Of a stretch of DNA of 34,366 bases, positions 16,109 through 23,372 are shown in pieces. Position numbers and translations under genes: made by a program. The stretch's first letter is position 1. The number at the start of each line of letters is the position of its first letter. Below the pieces are notes generated by a model, which worked only from the letters and a program-made list of their open reading frames with translations, did no database searches and was not told where the DNA came from. Source of the DNA: Actinomadura soli (GTDB taxonomy: Bacteria > Actinomycetota > Actinomycetes > Streptosporangiales > Streptosporangiaceae); assembly GCF_005889715.1 (NCBI RefSeq), contig NZ_VCKW01000067.1, forward strand, positions 1 to 34,366. Reading direction: 5' to 3'.

Positions 16109-16516
16109 TCAGCCGAGGGTGACGGCGAGGAGGGCGATGGCGGAACCGGCGAAGACCGTCGTGTTGCGGACGTGGGTCTGCGCGCGCACCCAGCGGGGCA
16201 AGGCGCCCTCGGCGGCCTTGAGGAAGGGCGCGACCGCGACGCGGGCCAGTTCCGGGTCGTTCTTGCGGCGGAAGGCGGCCTGGCGCGGGGTATTGGCGGC
16301 GGCGACGAAGGGCGCGTCCGTGTGGTCGGAGCGGGCGGCGATTGGGCAGGGCCAGGTGGACGGGTCGTCGGGGTCGGCGCCCAGGTCGCGCCAGATGATC
16401 GTGCGGCACCAACGACGACGGCCGTGGTGACGATGCTGCCACCCATTAACGACCTGGGTCCTGGACGAGGGACCACCGTCCGAAATGGGGGGCCGGTGGC
16501 GTGTGGTACTCGTCAC
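16109..16516 (-). CDS. Small hypothetical protein with C-terminal membrane segment; 5' end uncertain
   Basis: The 3' 95 codons or so show the strong third-position G/C bias of real genes here and end in a hydrophobic segment (TTVFAGSAIALLAVTLG). They include ADPDDPSTWPCPIAARSDH and FVAAANTPRQAAFRRKNDPE. Upstream of about 16400 the bias fades, and the only in-frame start is a distant GTG at 16516. In a neighbouring frame an ATG at 16446 begins MGGSIVTTAVVVG, a plausible membrane start. One base difference near 16400 would join the two, so a frameshift or assembly error is possible. No family recognised. It lies on the same strand as the catabolic operon, 56 bp upstream of it, with its own stop before the operon promoter. 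Confidence 0.45.
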   Translation of the reverse strand: MTSTTRHRPPISDGGPSSRTQVVNGWQHRHHGRRRWCRTIIWRDLGADPDDPSTWPCPIAARSDHTDAPFVAAANTPRQAAFRRKNDPELARVAVAPFLKAAEGALPRWVRAQTHVRNTTVFAGSAIALLAVTLG

Positions 16517-16654
16517 AGTGATCGACCGCTGTCCCAGCAGATTCCCTACAGAACGCGTTCGTTCACTTTCGCCGCTGTTGCCGGGTATGACGTTTCGTGT
16601 TCATCTATTTAGGGCGATGTCCGATTGTGGCCTCGCCATCGGCCGATCCACCAG

Positions 16655-16685
16655 CCCACCCCGCTACCCAGCCACCCAGCCACCC
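16655..16685 (-). other. Potential G-quadruplex in the 5' leader of the acyl-CoA ligase operon
   Basis: The minus strand carries five runs of at least three G, separated by loops of 5, 5, 4 and 1 nt. They are seen on the plus strand as C-runs at 16655-57, 16659-62, 16667-69, 16675-77 and 16683-85. Part of it is a tandem repeat of acccagcc. It lies about 50-80 bp before the ligase start, on the template strand. Effect unknown; in a GC-rich genome such runs can be accidental. Confidence 0.4.
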
Positions 16686-16732
16686 ACGACGCACACCACC
16701 ACGACGACGCACGCGGCGACAGCGGAGGTCCG

Positions 16733-18331
16733 ATGCGGAAGGAGACGCTGGAGAGTTTCGTCCTCGGGGACGTTCTCCGGTCACAGGCGCAGATCCACCG
16801 ACGACAGACGTTTCTCAAGTTCCGGGACGGTGAGATCACCTACGGCGAGGTGGACGCCGCCGCCGACCGGATGGCCCGCGCGCTGGCCGGGGCCGGGATC
16901 GGGCGCGGCGACCATGTCGGGCTGATGCTGCCCAACTGCGCCGACTTCGTCCAGCTGATCTTCGCGCTGGCCCGGCTCGGCGCGGTGGCGGTGCCGATCA
17001 ACATCGCCTACCGGGGGGAGCTGCTGCGGCACGTGCTGGACAGCTCCGACTCCCAGTGGCTGATCATCGACGGGCCGTACGCGGAGCGGATCACCGAGGT
17101 CGCGGAGCGGCTGCCGAAGCTGGGCGGGGTGATCGTGCGGGACGCCGCCGCGAGCGGGGTGCTGCTCGAACGGCTGGGCAAGCCCGCGCGGGACCTGGCG
17201 GGCCTGCCGGACGACGGCGACGCCGACGGGCGCGTCGAGGTCCCGGTCGGGTTCGCGGACATGCAGGCGATCATGTACACGTCCGGGACGACGGGACCGT
17301 CCAAGGGCGCGATGGTCCCGCACGCCCTGGCGCTGACCTGCGCCTACGACTCGCTCGACTTCCTCGACCGGTGGGGCAAGACGATCTACTGCCCGCTGCC
17401 GCTGTTCCACGCGGCGGCGCTGTGGGACGGCATGCTGTCCGCGCTGCTCGGCGGCGGGTCCATCGCGATCGTGGAGCGGTTCAGCGCGTCCAGGTTCTGG
17501 GACGACGTGCGCCGCTTCGACGCGCAGGTCTGCATGAGCGTGTTCTCGATGATCCCGATCCTGCTGAACCGGCCGCCGACGTCGAAGGACAAGGAGCACC
17601 GGCTGGAGACGTTCTACATGGGCAAGTCCAACCTGGACGAGCCGATGCGGGAGCGGTTCGGCGTCCGGTCGGTGGAGACCTACACCAGCACCGAGGCGGG
17701 GATCGCGACGGGCAGCCCGTACGGGGAGTGGCGGGTCGGGTCGTGCGGGCAGGCCCACGAGGAGCGCTTCCAGGTGGCCGTGGTGGACGAGCACGACCGC
17801 GAGCTCCCGCCCGGGGAACCGGGAGAGCTGGTGCTGCGCCCGAAGCAGCCGTTCGTCCTCACGACCGGCTACTACGGGAACTGGGAGGCGACGACGCACT
17901 GCTTCCGGAACATGTGGTTCCACACCGGAGATCGGGTATGGCGCGATGACGACGGGTACTTCTTCTTCCTCGACCGGATGAAGGACGCCATCCGCCGGCG
18001 TGGTGAGAACATCTCCGCCTTCGACCTGGAGACGGAGATCAACCAGCATCCGGCGGTGCTGGAGTGCGCCGCGATCGGCGTGCCCTCGGAACTGGAGGAC
18101 GAGGACATCAAGGTGTCGATCGTGGTGCAACCCGATACCGGCATGGACCCGGCCGAGCTGATCGCCTACTGCGAGGAGCGGCTGCCGCGCTCGATGGTGC
18201 CGCGCTATGTCGAGTTCGTGGAGGCGCTGCCGCGCACCCCGACCGACAAGGTCGCCAAGTACAAGCTGCGGGCCGAGGGCGAGCGCGGCGTCACCGACAC
18301 GACCTGGGACCGGGAGGCGGACGGACGGTGA
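16733..18331 (+). CDS. AMP-binding acyl-CoA ligase (CaiC-like)
   Basis: A 532-residue adenylate-forming enzyme that activates a carboxylic acid with ATP and joins it to CoA. Motifs are the P-loop MYTSGTTGPSKG (181-192), YTSTEAG (317-323), HTGD (397-400), the hinge region RRRGENIS (421-428) and the C-terminal catalytic Lys506 in TPTDKVAKYKL. It resembles carnitine/crotonobetaine-CoA ligases and related acyl-CoA ligases. Ggagg lies 4 nt before the ATG. It opens a five-gene CoA operon and overlaps the next gene as GTGA. It would commit the imported acid, or a ring-cleavage product of it, to beta-oxidation-like steps. Confidence 0.93.
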   Translation: MRKETLESFVLGDVLRSQAQIHRRQTFLKFRDGEITYGEVDAAADRMARALAGAGIGRGDHVGLMLPNCADFVQLIFALARLGAVAVPINIAYRGELLRHVLDSSDSQWLIIDGPYAERITEVAERLPKLGGVIVRDAAASGVLLERLGKPARDLAGLPDDGDADGRVEVPVGFADMQAIMYTSGTTGPSKGAMVPHALALTCAYDSLDFLDRWGKTIYCPLPLFHAAALWDGMLSALLGGGSIAIVERFSASRFWDDVRRFDAQVCMSVFSMIPILLNRPPTSKDKEHRLETFYMGKSNLDEPMRERFGVRSVETYTSTEAGIATGSPYGEWRVGSCGQAHEERFQVAVVDEHDRELPPGEPGELVLRPKQPFVLTTGYYGNWEATTHCFRNMWFHTGDRVWRDDDGYFFFLDRMKDAIRRRGENISAFDLETEINQHPAVLECAAIGVPSELEDEDIKVSIVVQPDTGMDPAELIAYCEERLPRSMVPRYVEFVEALPRTPTDKVAKYKLRAEGERGVTDTTWDREADGR

Positions 18332-19560
18332 ACTGGGACGACACGCCGGAGGAGGCCGCGTTCCGCGAGGAGGTGCGGGCCTTCGTCCGGGAGCGGTTCC
18401 CCGAGTCGTACCGTCCGGCCGGGGACGAGGAGCAGAGCCTGGAGCCGGAGGACGTCGCGGGCTACAACTGGCCCGTCGACCGGGTGGCCGACGACCCGGG
18501 CCGCCGCGACGGCGCCCGCGCATGGGCCGAAGCCCTGGCCGAGCGCGGCTGGATCGCCCCGCACTGGCCTGAGGAGTACGGCGGCGCGGGGCTGTCGGCG
18601 CTGGAGGAGTTCGTCCTGCACGAGGAGATGATGCGGGCGCGGGTCCCCACCGTGAACGGCATCGGCGCGTTCCTCCTGGGCCCCACCCTGCTGGTGCACG
18701 GCACGGACGAGCAGAAGGCCGCGCATCTCCCACCCATCGCCAAGGGCGAGGCGACATGGGCCCAGGGCTTCTCCGAACCGGGCTCCGGCTCCGATTTGGC
18801 GTCCCTGCGCACCCGGGCCGTCCGCGACGGCGACGACTACATCGTGGACGGCCAGAAAGTGTGGACGTCCCTGGGCCAATACGCCGACTGGCTGTTCGTG
18901 CTGGTCCGCACCGACCCCGACGCCGACCGCCCCCATCGCGGCATCACGTTCCTCCTCATCGAGGCGAACGCGCCCGGCGTGACGATCCGTCCCATCACCG
19001 ACATCCGCGGCGCGGTGCCGTTCTGCGAGATCTTCTTCGAGGGCGTCCGGGTGCCGGTGGCGAACCGGGTCGGGGAGGAGAACCGCGGCTGGTACGTGGC
19101 GATGTCCGCGCTCGGCTTCGAGCGGGCCGGGATCGGCGCGACGATCAAGTACGAGCAGGCCCTCGCCGAACTGGTCACGTACCTGCGCTCCCCGGACGGA
19201 CGCCGCTTCGCGCGCCGCAGCCCCGCCCTCCGCCAGGAGATCGCCCGACGCCAGACGGAGATCCGCGTCCTGTACAACCTGGCCCGCTACACCGTGTCGC
19301 GGCAGGCGGCGGGGGACGAACCCGACTTCGAGGCGTCCATCAACCAGCTTTTCGGCGCCGAACTGCACCAGCGCCTAGCCCGGACGGGCGCGCGCGCGTT
19401 CGGAAGGTCCGCCGCGCTATGGGAACGCGAAGGCGCCCCCATGAACGCCGCATTCACGCACATGCGCAGGGACTCGGTGGCGTCCACCTTCCTGGGCGGC
19501 ACCACCGAGATCCAGCGCAACGTCATCGCCACCCGGGGCCTGAACCTGCCCCGCAGCTGA
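18328..19560 (+). CDS. Acyl-CoA dehydrogenase 1
   Basis: A 410-residue FAD-dependent acyl-CoA dehydrogenase. Marks are the FAD/substrate loop GFSEPGSGSDLASLRTRA, the strand VDGQKVWTSLGQYADW and the C-terminal FLGGTTEIQRNVIATRGL that contacts FAD. It begins with GTG inside the ligase stop (GTGA), so the two are translationally coupled. It introduces a 2,3-double bond into an acyl-CoA and passes electrons to ETF. The second dehydrogenase at the end of the operon is a distinct paralogue, so the pathway probably has two oxidations or a heteromeric enzyme. Confidence 0.92.
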   Translation: MNWDDTPEEAAFREEVRAFVRERFPESYRPAGDEEQSLEPEDVAGYNWPVDRVADDPGRRDGARAWAEALAERGWIAPHWPEEYGGAGLSALEEFVLHEEMMRARVPTVNGIGAFLLGPTLLVHGTDEQKAAHLPPIAKGEATWAQGFSEPGSGSDLASLRTRAVRDGDDYIVDGQKVWTSLGQYADWLFVLVRTDPDADRPHRGITFLLIEANAPGVTIRPITDIRGAVPFCEIFFEGVRVPVANRVGEENRGWYVAMSALGFERAGIGATIKYEQALAELVTYLRSPDGRRFARRSPALRQEIARRQTEIRVLYNLARYTVSRQAAGDEPDFEASINQLFGAELHQRLARTGARAFGRSAALWEREGAPMNAAFTHMRRDSVASTFLGGTTEIQRNVIATRGLNLPRS

Positions 19561-19582
19561 TCATCAGGAGGAGCGAGCACGC

Positions 19583-20341
19583 ATGCCCGACGAGAACGCC
19601 TACGAGACCGTCGATCTGCGGATCGAAGACCGAGTGGCCTGGCTGACGCTGAACAGGCCGGACAAGCTCAACGCGCTGACGCCGACGACGATGACCGAGC
19701 TGCGCGACATCTTCACCCGCGTCGACGACGACGAGGACGTCTGCGTGGTCGTGCTGCGCGGCGCCGGCGAGCGCGCGTTCTGCGCCGGGATGGACCTCGG
19801 CTGGTCGGAGAAGCTGACCCCGCGCGAACGGATCGAGCAGGGGCGGCTCGGCGAGAAGACGTTCGCGATGATGGAGCGGACGTCCGTCCCCGTGATCGCG
19901 GCCGTGCACGGCTACGCGGTCGGCGGCGGCCTTGAGCTGGCGCTCGCGGCGGACTTCATCGTCGCGTCCGACAACGCGAAGGTCGGCCTGGTCGAGATCA
20001 CGCTGTCCGCGCGCCCGCCGTACCGGCCGAAGATGACCGAGGACGGCGACCCCGACCAGCCCGAGTTCGGCGGCTCCGCGCCCGGCTGGGGCGGCGTGAA
20101 GCGCCTGCCGGAGCGCATCGGCAAGGCCCGCGCGAAGGAACTGCTGTTCACCGGCGCCCGCATCGACGCCGCCCGCGCCCTCGAACTCGGCCTGGTCAAC
20201 GACGTCTACCCGGCGGACGAGTTCGACAAGCGGGTCGGCGAGCTGGCCGAGCGGATCGCCGCGATGAACCGCTACAACCTGCGTCTCGTCAAGGAACTGG
20301 TCACCTACGGCTACGACTGGATCGAGCCGCACCCGAGCTAG
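19583..20341 (+). CDS. Enoyl-CoA hydratase/isomerase (crotonase) family protein with insertion
   Basis: A 252-residue crotonase. Both catalytic acids of classical enoyl-CoA hydratase are in place, Glu118 in GGGLEL and Glu138 in GLVEIT, as is the oxyanion loop FCAGMDL. An unusual insertion of about 20 residues (143-163, Pro- and acid-rich) separates Glu138 from the normally adjacent PGWGG motif (168-171), and the C-terminal helices are short. The insertion lies by the active site and may reshape the pocket. An aggaggag Shine-Dalgarno precedes the ATG by 8-9 nt. It likely hydrates or isomerises the product of the dehydrogenases. Confidence 0.9.
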   Translation: MPDENAYETVDLRIEDRVAWLTLNRPDKLNALTPTTMTELRDIFTRVDDDEDVCVVVLRGAGERAFCAGMDLGWSEKLTPRERIEQGRLGEKTFAMMERTSVPVIAAVHGYAVGGGLELALAADFIVASDNAKVGLVEITLSARPPYRPKMTEDGDPDQPEFGGSAPGWGGVKRLPERIGKARAKELLFTGARIDAARALELGLVNDVYPADEFDKRVGELAERIAAMNRYNLRLVKELVTYGYDWIEPHPS

Positions 20342-20349
20342 GAGGACCC

Positions 20350-21288
20350 GTGCAGATCTACCGCATCGATCACGTCGCGCAGGTCACCGGCGACCTCGAC
20401 GCGCAGGTCGCGCTGCTGGAGGGGCTGTTCGGGTTCCGGCGCGTCCGGAGCTGGGACAACCCGGCCGAGGGCACGCGCGGCACCCGCCTGGAGATCCCCG
20501 GCAGCCGCGGCCAGGCGTGGGAGGTCGTCGCCCCCGCCGGCGAGGGCTCCGCGCTCCAGACGTTCCTGGACGACCACGGCGGACGCCCCGGCCTGCATCA
20601 CGTCGGCGCGGAGGTGCCCGACCTCGAGGCCGTCCGCGCGGAACTCGAAGTACGCGGCATCAAGCCGACCGACGGCGCCCGCGGACGCTGGCTGGAGGCG
20701 TCGCTGAGCCCGCCCGAGCACGGACCCGGCGTCCTGTTCCGCCTCCGCGGCCCCGGCAGCCTCGACATGTGCGGCGACTCGTCCGCCTCCGTCCCGGAGT
20801 CTTCGACGCCGTCCGGGCCGTCCCTCGGGGTCGTCGCGCTCGACCACATCTGCCAGGCGTTCCCCGACCGCGACGTGCTGGCCGGCTGGTACCACGGCCT
20901 CGCCGGTTTCACGCAGGTGTGGCGGACGCCGGACGACGAGCACCCCGACATGGCCGACCTCGTGCTGAACGTCCCCGGCTCGACGATCTGCTGGGAGGTG
21001 ATCATGCCGCGCGGCGAGGACTCGTTCATCGAACGGTTCCTGGACCGCAACGGCCCCGCCGCCCACCACGTCACGTTCGAGGTGGACGACTGGGACAAGG
21101 CCCTCGCGGCGTGCCGGCACCACGACATCCCGACGTTCGACGACGAGGAGGGCGTCACCGACGGCGCCGCCTGGAAGCACACGTTCATTCACCCCAAGCA
21201 CACCGGCGGCGTCCTGGTCCAGCTGTTCTGGGAGGAACGCCCTGGCGTGTGGGTCCGCTCCGACAAGGTCCCGCCGCCATGGACCTGA
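20350..21288 (+). CDS. Two-module VOC protein, methylmalonyl-CoA epimerase-like
   Basis: A 312-residue protein with two vicinal-oxygen-chelate modules (about 1-140 and 155-300). Module 1 has RIDHVAQV, GLHHVGAEV and GVLFRL. Module 2 has LDHICQAF, AHHVTFEVDD and FIHPKHTGGVLVQL. The HPKxTGGVL motif is characteristic of methylmalonyl-CoA epimerase, which argues for a CoA-thioester substrate rather than a catechol. Epimerases are normally one-module proteins of about 140 residues, so this is a fused or duplicated form. The start is GTG at 20350 after ggagga. The gene is in a CoA-enzyme operon and overlaps the next gene by 10 bp. Extradiol dioxygenase activity is an alternative. Confidence 0.82.
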   Translation: MQIYRIDHVAQVTGDLDAQVALLEGLFGFRRVRSWDNPAEGTRGTRLEIPGSRGQAWEVVAPAGEGSALQTFLDDHGGRPGLHHVGAEVPDLEAVRAELEVRGIKPTDGARGRWLEASLSPPEHGPGVLFRLRGPGSLDMCGDSSASVPESSTPSGPSLGVVALDHICQAFPDRDVLAGWYHGLAGFTQVWRTPDDEHPDMADLVLNVPGSTICWEVIMPRGEDSFIERFLDRNGPAAHHVTFEVDDWDKALAACRHHDIPTFDDEEGVTDGAAWKHTFIHPKHTGGVLVQLFWEERPGVWVRSDKVPPPWT

Positions 21289-22367
21289 GCCTCACCGAGG
21301 ACCAGGAGCTGGTCGCCTCCACCGCCCGCGAACTCCTGGAGTCCCGCGCCGCGACCGCCGGGGCCCGGGCGATGGACGGCGACCCGTCCGGCCACTCCGC
21401 CGCGCTGTGGAAGGAGATGGTCGAGCTCGGCTGGACGGGCCTGGCCTTCCCCGAGGAGCACGGCGGCGTCGGCGGCGACTTCCTCGACGTGTGCCTGCTG
21501 TTCGAGCAACTGGGCTACGCCCAGGTCCCGAGCCCGCTCCTGACCTCGGTGGCGTCCTGCGGCATGCCCATCACCCGCCACGGCAGCCCCGACCAGCGGG
21601 AACGCTGGCTCACGGCCATCTCGGAAGGCCAGATAGCGACCGCCGCGCCGCTCCCCTGGGACCGTCCAGGCGACGGCCCAGTGGCCGCACCCGACGGCCC
21701 AGACTTCGTCCTGAACGGCACCGCCGAATTCGTCCCGTTCGCCACTTCCGCCGAGACCCTCCTGGTCGCGGCGCGCGTCAACGACGAACCCCGCGCGTTC
21801 TGGCTGGACGCCTCATCCGCGGGCGTAGCACTCCGCCCTCTCGACACGGTCGGCATGGACCGTCCCTGCCACGTGGACCTCTCGGACGTCCACGTACCCG
21901 CCGCCGATGTCCTCGGCACGGACGCCGCCCATGCCATCTCCCTGTTCGGCGCCGCAGCCACCTGTGCCGAAATGGTCGGCGCCGCCCAGCGCGTCCTGGA
22001 CATGACGGTGCGGTACGCAACGGAACGGGAGCAGTTCGGCCGTCCCATCGGATCGTTCCAGGCCGTCCAGCACCATTGCGCCGACATGGCCATCGACGTT
22101 CTCGGCTCCCGCTTCATCGCCTACGAGGCCATCTGGCGCCTGTCGGCGGACCGGGACGCGACGCAAGAAGTGTCGATGGCCAAGGCATGGGTGAGCGAGG
22201 CGTACGAACGGGTCTGCGCGCTAGGCCACCAGGTACACGGTGCCATCGGTTTCACGCAGGAGCACGACCTGCATTGGTTCTCCCAACACGCCATGTCCGC
22301 GTCCCTGGCCTTCGGCGACGGCGACGCCCATTACGAAGCCCTGGCCACCAACCTCGACCTACCCTGA
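21279..22367 (+). CDS. Acyl-CoA dehydrogenase 2
   Basis: A 362-residue acyl-CoA dehydrogenase of the shorter actinobacterial type. MDLSLTEDQELV opens the N-terminal helical domain. GLAFPEEHGGVGGDFLDVCLLFEQLGYAQ and YATEREQFGRPIGSFQAVQHHCADM (shown in parts) are typical. The middle domain lacks the full SEPGSGSD loop seen in dehydrogenase 1, so it may have a different substrate or form a hetero-oligomer, as in steroid-type dehydrogenase pairs. The ATG at 21279 overlaps the VOC gene. It is the last gene before a strong terminator. Confidence 0.9.
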   Translation: MDLSLTEDQELVASTARELLESRAATAGARAMDGDPSGHSAALWKEMVELGWTGLAFPEEHGGVGGDFLDVCLLFEQLGYAQVPSPLLTSVASCGMPITRHGSPDQRERWLTAISEGQIATAAPLPWDRPGDGPVAAPDGPDFVLNGTAEFVPFATSAETLLVAARVNDEPRAFWLDASSAGVALRPLDTVGMDRPCHVDLSDVHVPAADVLGTDAAHAISLFGAAATCAEMVGAAQRVLDMTVRYATEREQFGRPIGSFQAVQHHCADMAIDVLGSRFIAYEAIWRLSADRDATQEVSMAKAWVSEAYERVCALGHQVHGAIGFTQEHDLHWFSQHAMSASLAFGDGDAHYEALATNLDLP

Positions 22368-22380
22368 CGTCCCACGCACA

Positions 22381-22410
22381 GCCCCCGGCCGAAAGGCCGG
22401 GGGCTTCTTT
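22381..22410 (+). terminator. Intrinsic terminator of the acyl-CoA operon
   Basis: A perfect 10-bp GC-rich stem (gcccccggcc / ggccgggggc) closed by a gaaa tetraloop is followed by ttcttt. It begins 14 bp after the acyl-CoA dehydrogenase 2 stop. It separates the catabolic island from the N-hydroxylase operon. Confidence 0.95.
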
Positions 22411-22559
22411 CATGCCCGCGCACAAGGTCGCACGGCGGGGGCGCGACGGCGGCGGGCCAGTTCAGGGCGCGGCGGAGTCAACGCCGAGCAGGTCCGGCAT
22501 AAACCTGCACTCCGGTCGGCGTCATCCAGGGACGGACGCAGGACGAATACCGCCCTCGG

Positions 22560-22612
22560 AACCAGTTGGCCCGCCCTTCACAGGAGAACCAACCGGCTCC
22601 CCCTTCACAGGA
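22560..22612 (+). repeat. 26-bp imperfect tandem repeat upstream of the N-hydroxylase operon
   Basis: Bases 22560-22585 and 22587-22612 match at 21 of 26 positions, including an identical 12-mer cccttcacagga, with a period of 27 bp (close to 2.5 helical turns). They lie about 60-115 bp upstream of the first start codon, in a 263-bp region (22411-22673) with no gene of its own. A pair of activator or repressor sites is possible; nothing else was recognised there. Confidence 0.6.
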
Positions 22613-22673
22613 CCGAGAGGTACGTCCACGTGATCAGCCAGTGGAAAAGCACCCGTCATCGGGGGATGACTTC

Positions 22674-23372
22674 ATGCACTTGCACGAGCCGAAACCGAAT
22701 ACATCTACCGCTGCCGTCGAATCCGCTCTCGCGGAGTGGATCAGGAGCTCGGAGTTCTCCTGTCTCGGCGCGAAGGCGGCGGAACGCAGGGGATTGGTCA
22801 CCGAGGCCAGAGTCGGCGCTCTGGGCGACCATCGGACCGTTCCGGAGCTGCATCGAGAGTTGGAGAAGTTCACCACGGAAACCCTCACCGAAAGTGAGAA
22901 CTTCAATACCTTCGTCGCCGTCTTCGACGGTCCGGACGGGTTGACGGAGGAGCGGTTCGAGGCGGCATTCTGGGCGCAGCTGTCCGCACTCCACGAATTC
23001 GACCGGAGCCGGTACTCGTGGGCGCGAGGGGTCAGTTCCGACCCGGATTCGGCCACCTTCGCCTTCAGCGTCGCCGGGCACCCCTACTTCATCGTGGGGC
23101 TGCATCCCGGTTCCTCCCGTATCTCAAGACGGTTCTCCAAGCCGGCGATCGCGTTCAACTCGCACGAGCAATTCGACCGGCTCAAGGAGAACGGCGTCTA
23201 CGAGGGGCTGCAGCGTCGCATCCGGCAACGCGAGGTGCGGCTGCAGGGCTCCATCAACCCGAATCTCGCCGAGTTCGGCGAGCAATCCGAAGTACGGCAG
23301 TACTCGGGCCGCGCAGTCGAGGAGGACTGGAAATGCCCGTTCGAGCACGGCAGCCTGGGGAGCGACCGATGA
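22674..23372 (+). CDS. YqcI/YcgG family haem-dependent N-hydroxylase, GntA-like
   Basis: A 232-residue member of PF08892, the family of GntA, the haem-dependent N-hydroxylase of guanitoxin biosynthesis. Family marks are FSCLGAKAA near the N-terminus, FVAVFDGP, EAAFWAQLSALHEFD, YFIVGLHPGSSR, AIAFNSHEQFDRL, LQGSINPNLAEFGEQSE and the C-terminal RQYSGRAVEEDWKCPF. The best-known member hydroxylates the guanidine nitrogen of an arginine derivative; other substrates are possible. ATG at 22674 was chosen because ggggga lies 7 nt upstream and the family length fits. It is coupled by an ATGA overlap to an ATP-grasp ligase, which suggests a natural-product role rather than housekeeping. Confidence 0.87.
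   Translation: MHLHEPKPNTSTAAVESALAEWIRSSEFSCLGAKAAERRGLVTEARVGALGDHRTVPELHRELEKFTTETLTESENFNTFVAVFDGPDGLTEERFEAAFWAQLSALHEFDRSRYSWARGVSSDPDSATFAFSVAGHPYFIVGLHPGSSRISRRFSKPAIAFNSHEQFDRLKENGVYEGLQRRIRQREVRLQGSINPNLAEFGEQSEVRQYSGRAVEEDWKCPFEHGSLGSDR

Noticed and set aside
16781..18757. Minus-strand open frame of 658 residues across the acyl-CoA ligase
   Set aside because: Stop-free only because of high GC; composition is Arg/Pro-rich and the opposite strand encodes a clear ligase.
20517..21278. Upstream extension of the second acyl-CoA dehydrogenase frame
   Set aside because: Overlaps the two-module VOC gene in another frame and has shadow composition. Family likeness starts at MDLSLTEDQ, 21279.
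22411..22673. Possible small gene, riboswitch or tRNA before the N-hydroxylase
   Set aside because: No frame shows coding bias, no cloverleaf or known aptamer core is visible, and only the tandem repeat stands out.
23018..23368. Upstream extension of the ATP-grasp frame
   Set aside because: Lies within the N-hydroxylase gene. The Rossmann-like fold begins after the coupled ATG at 23369.
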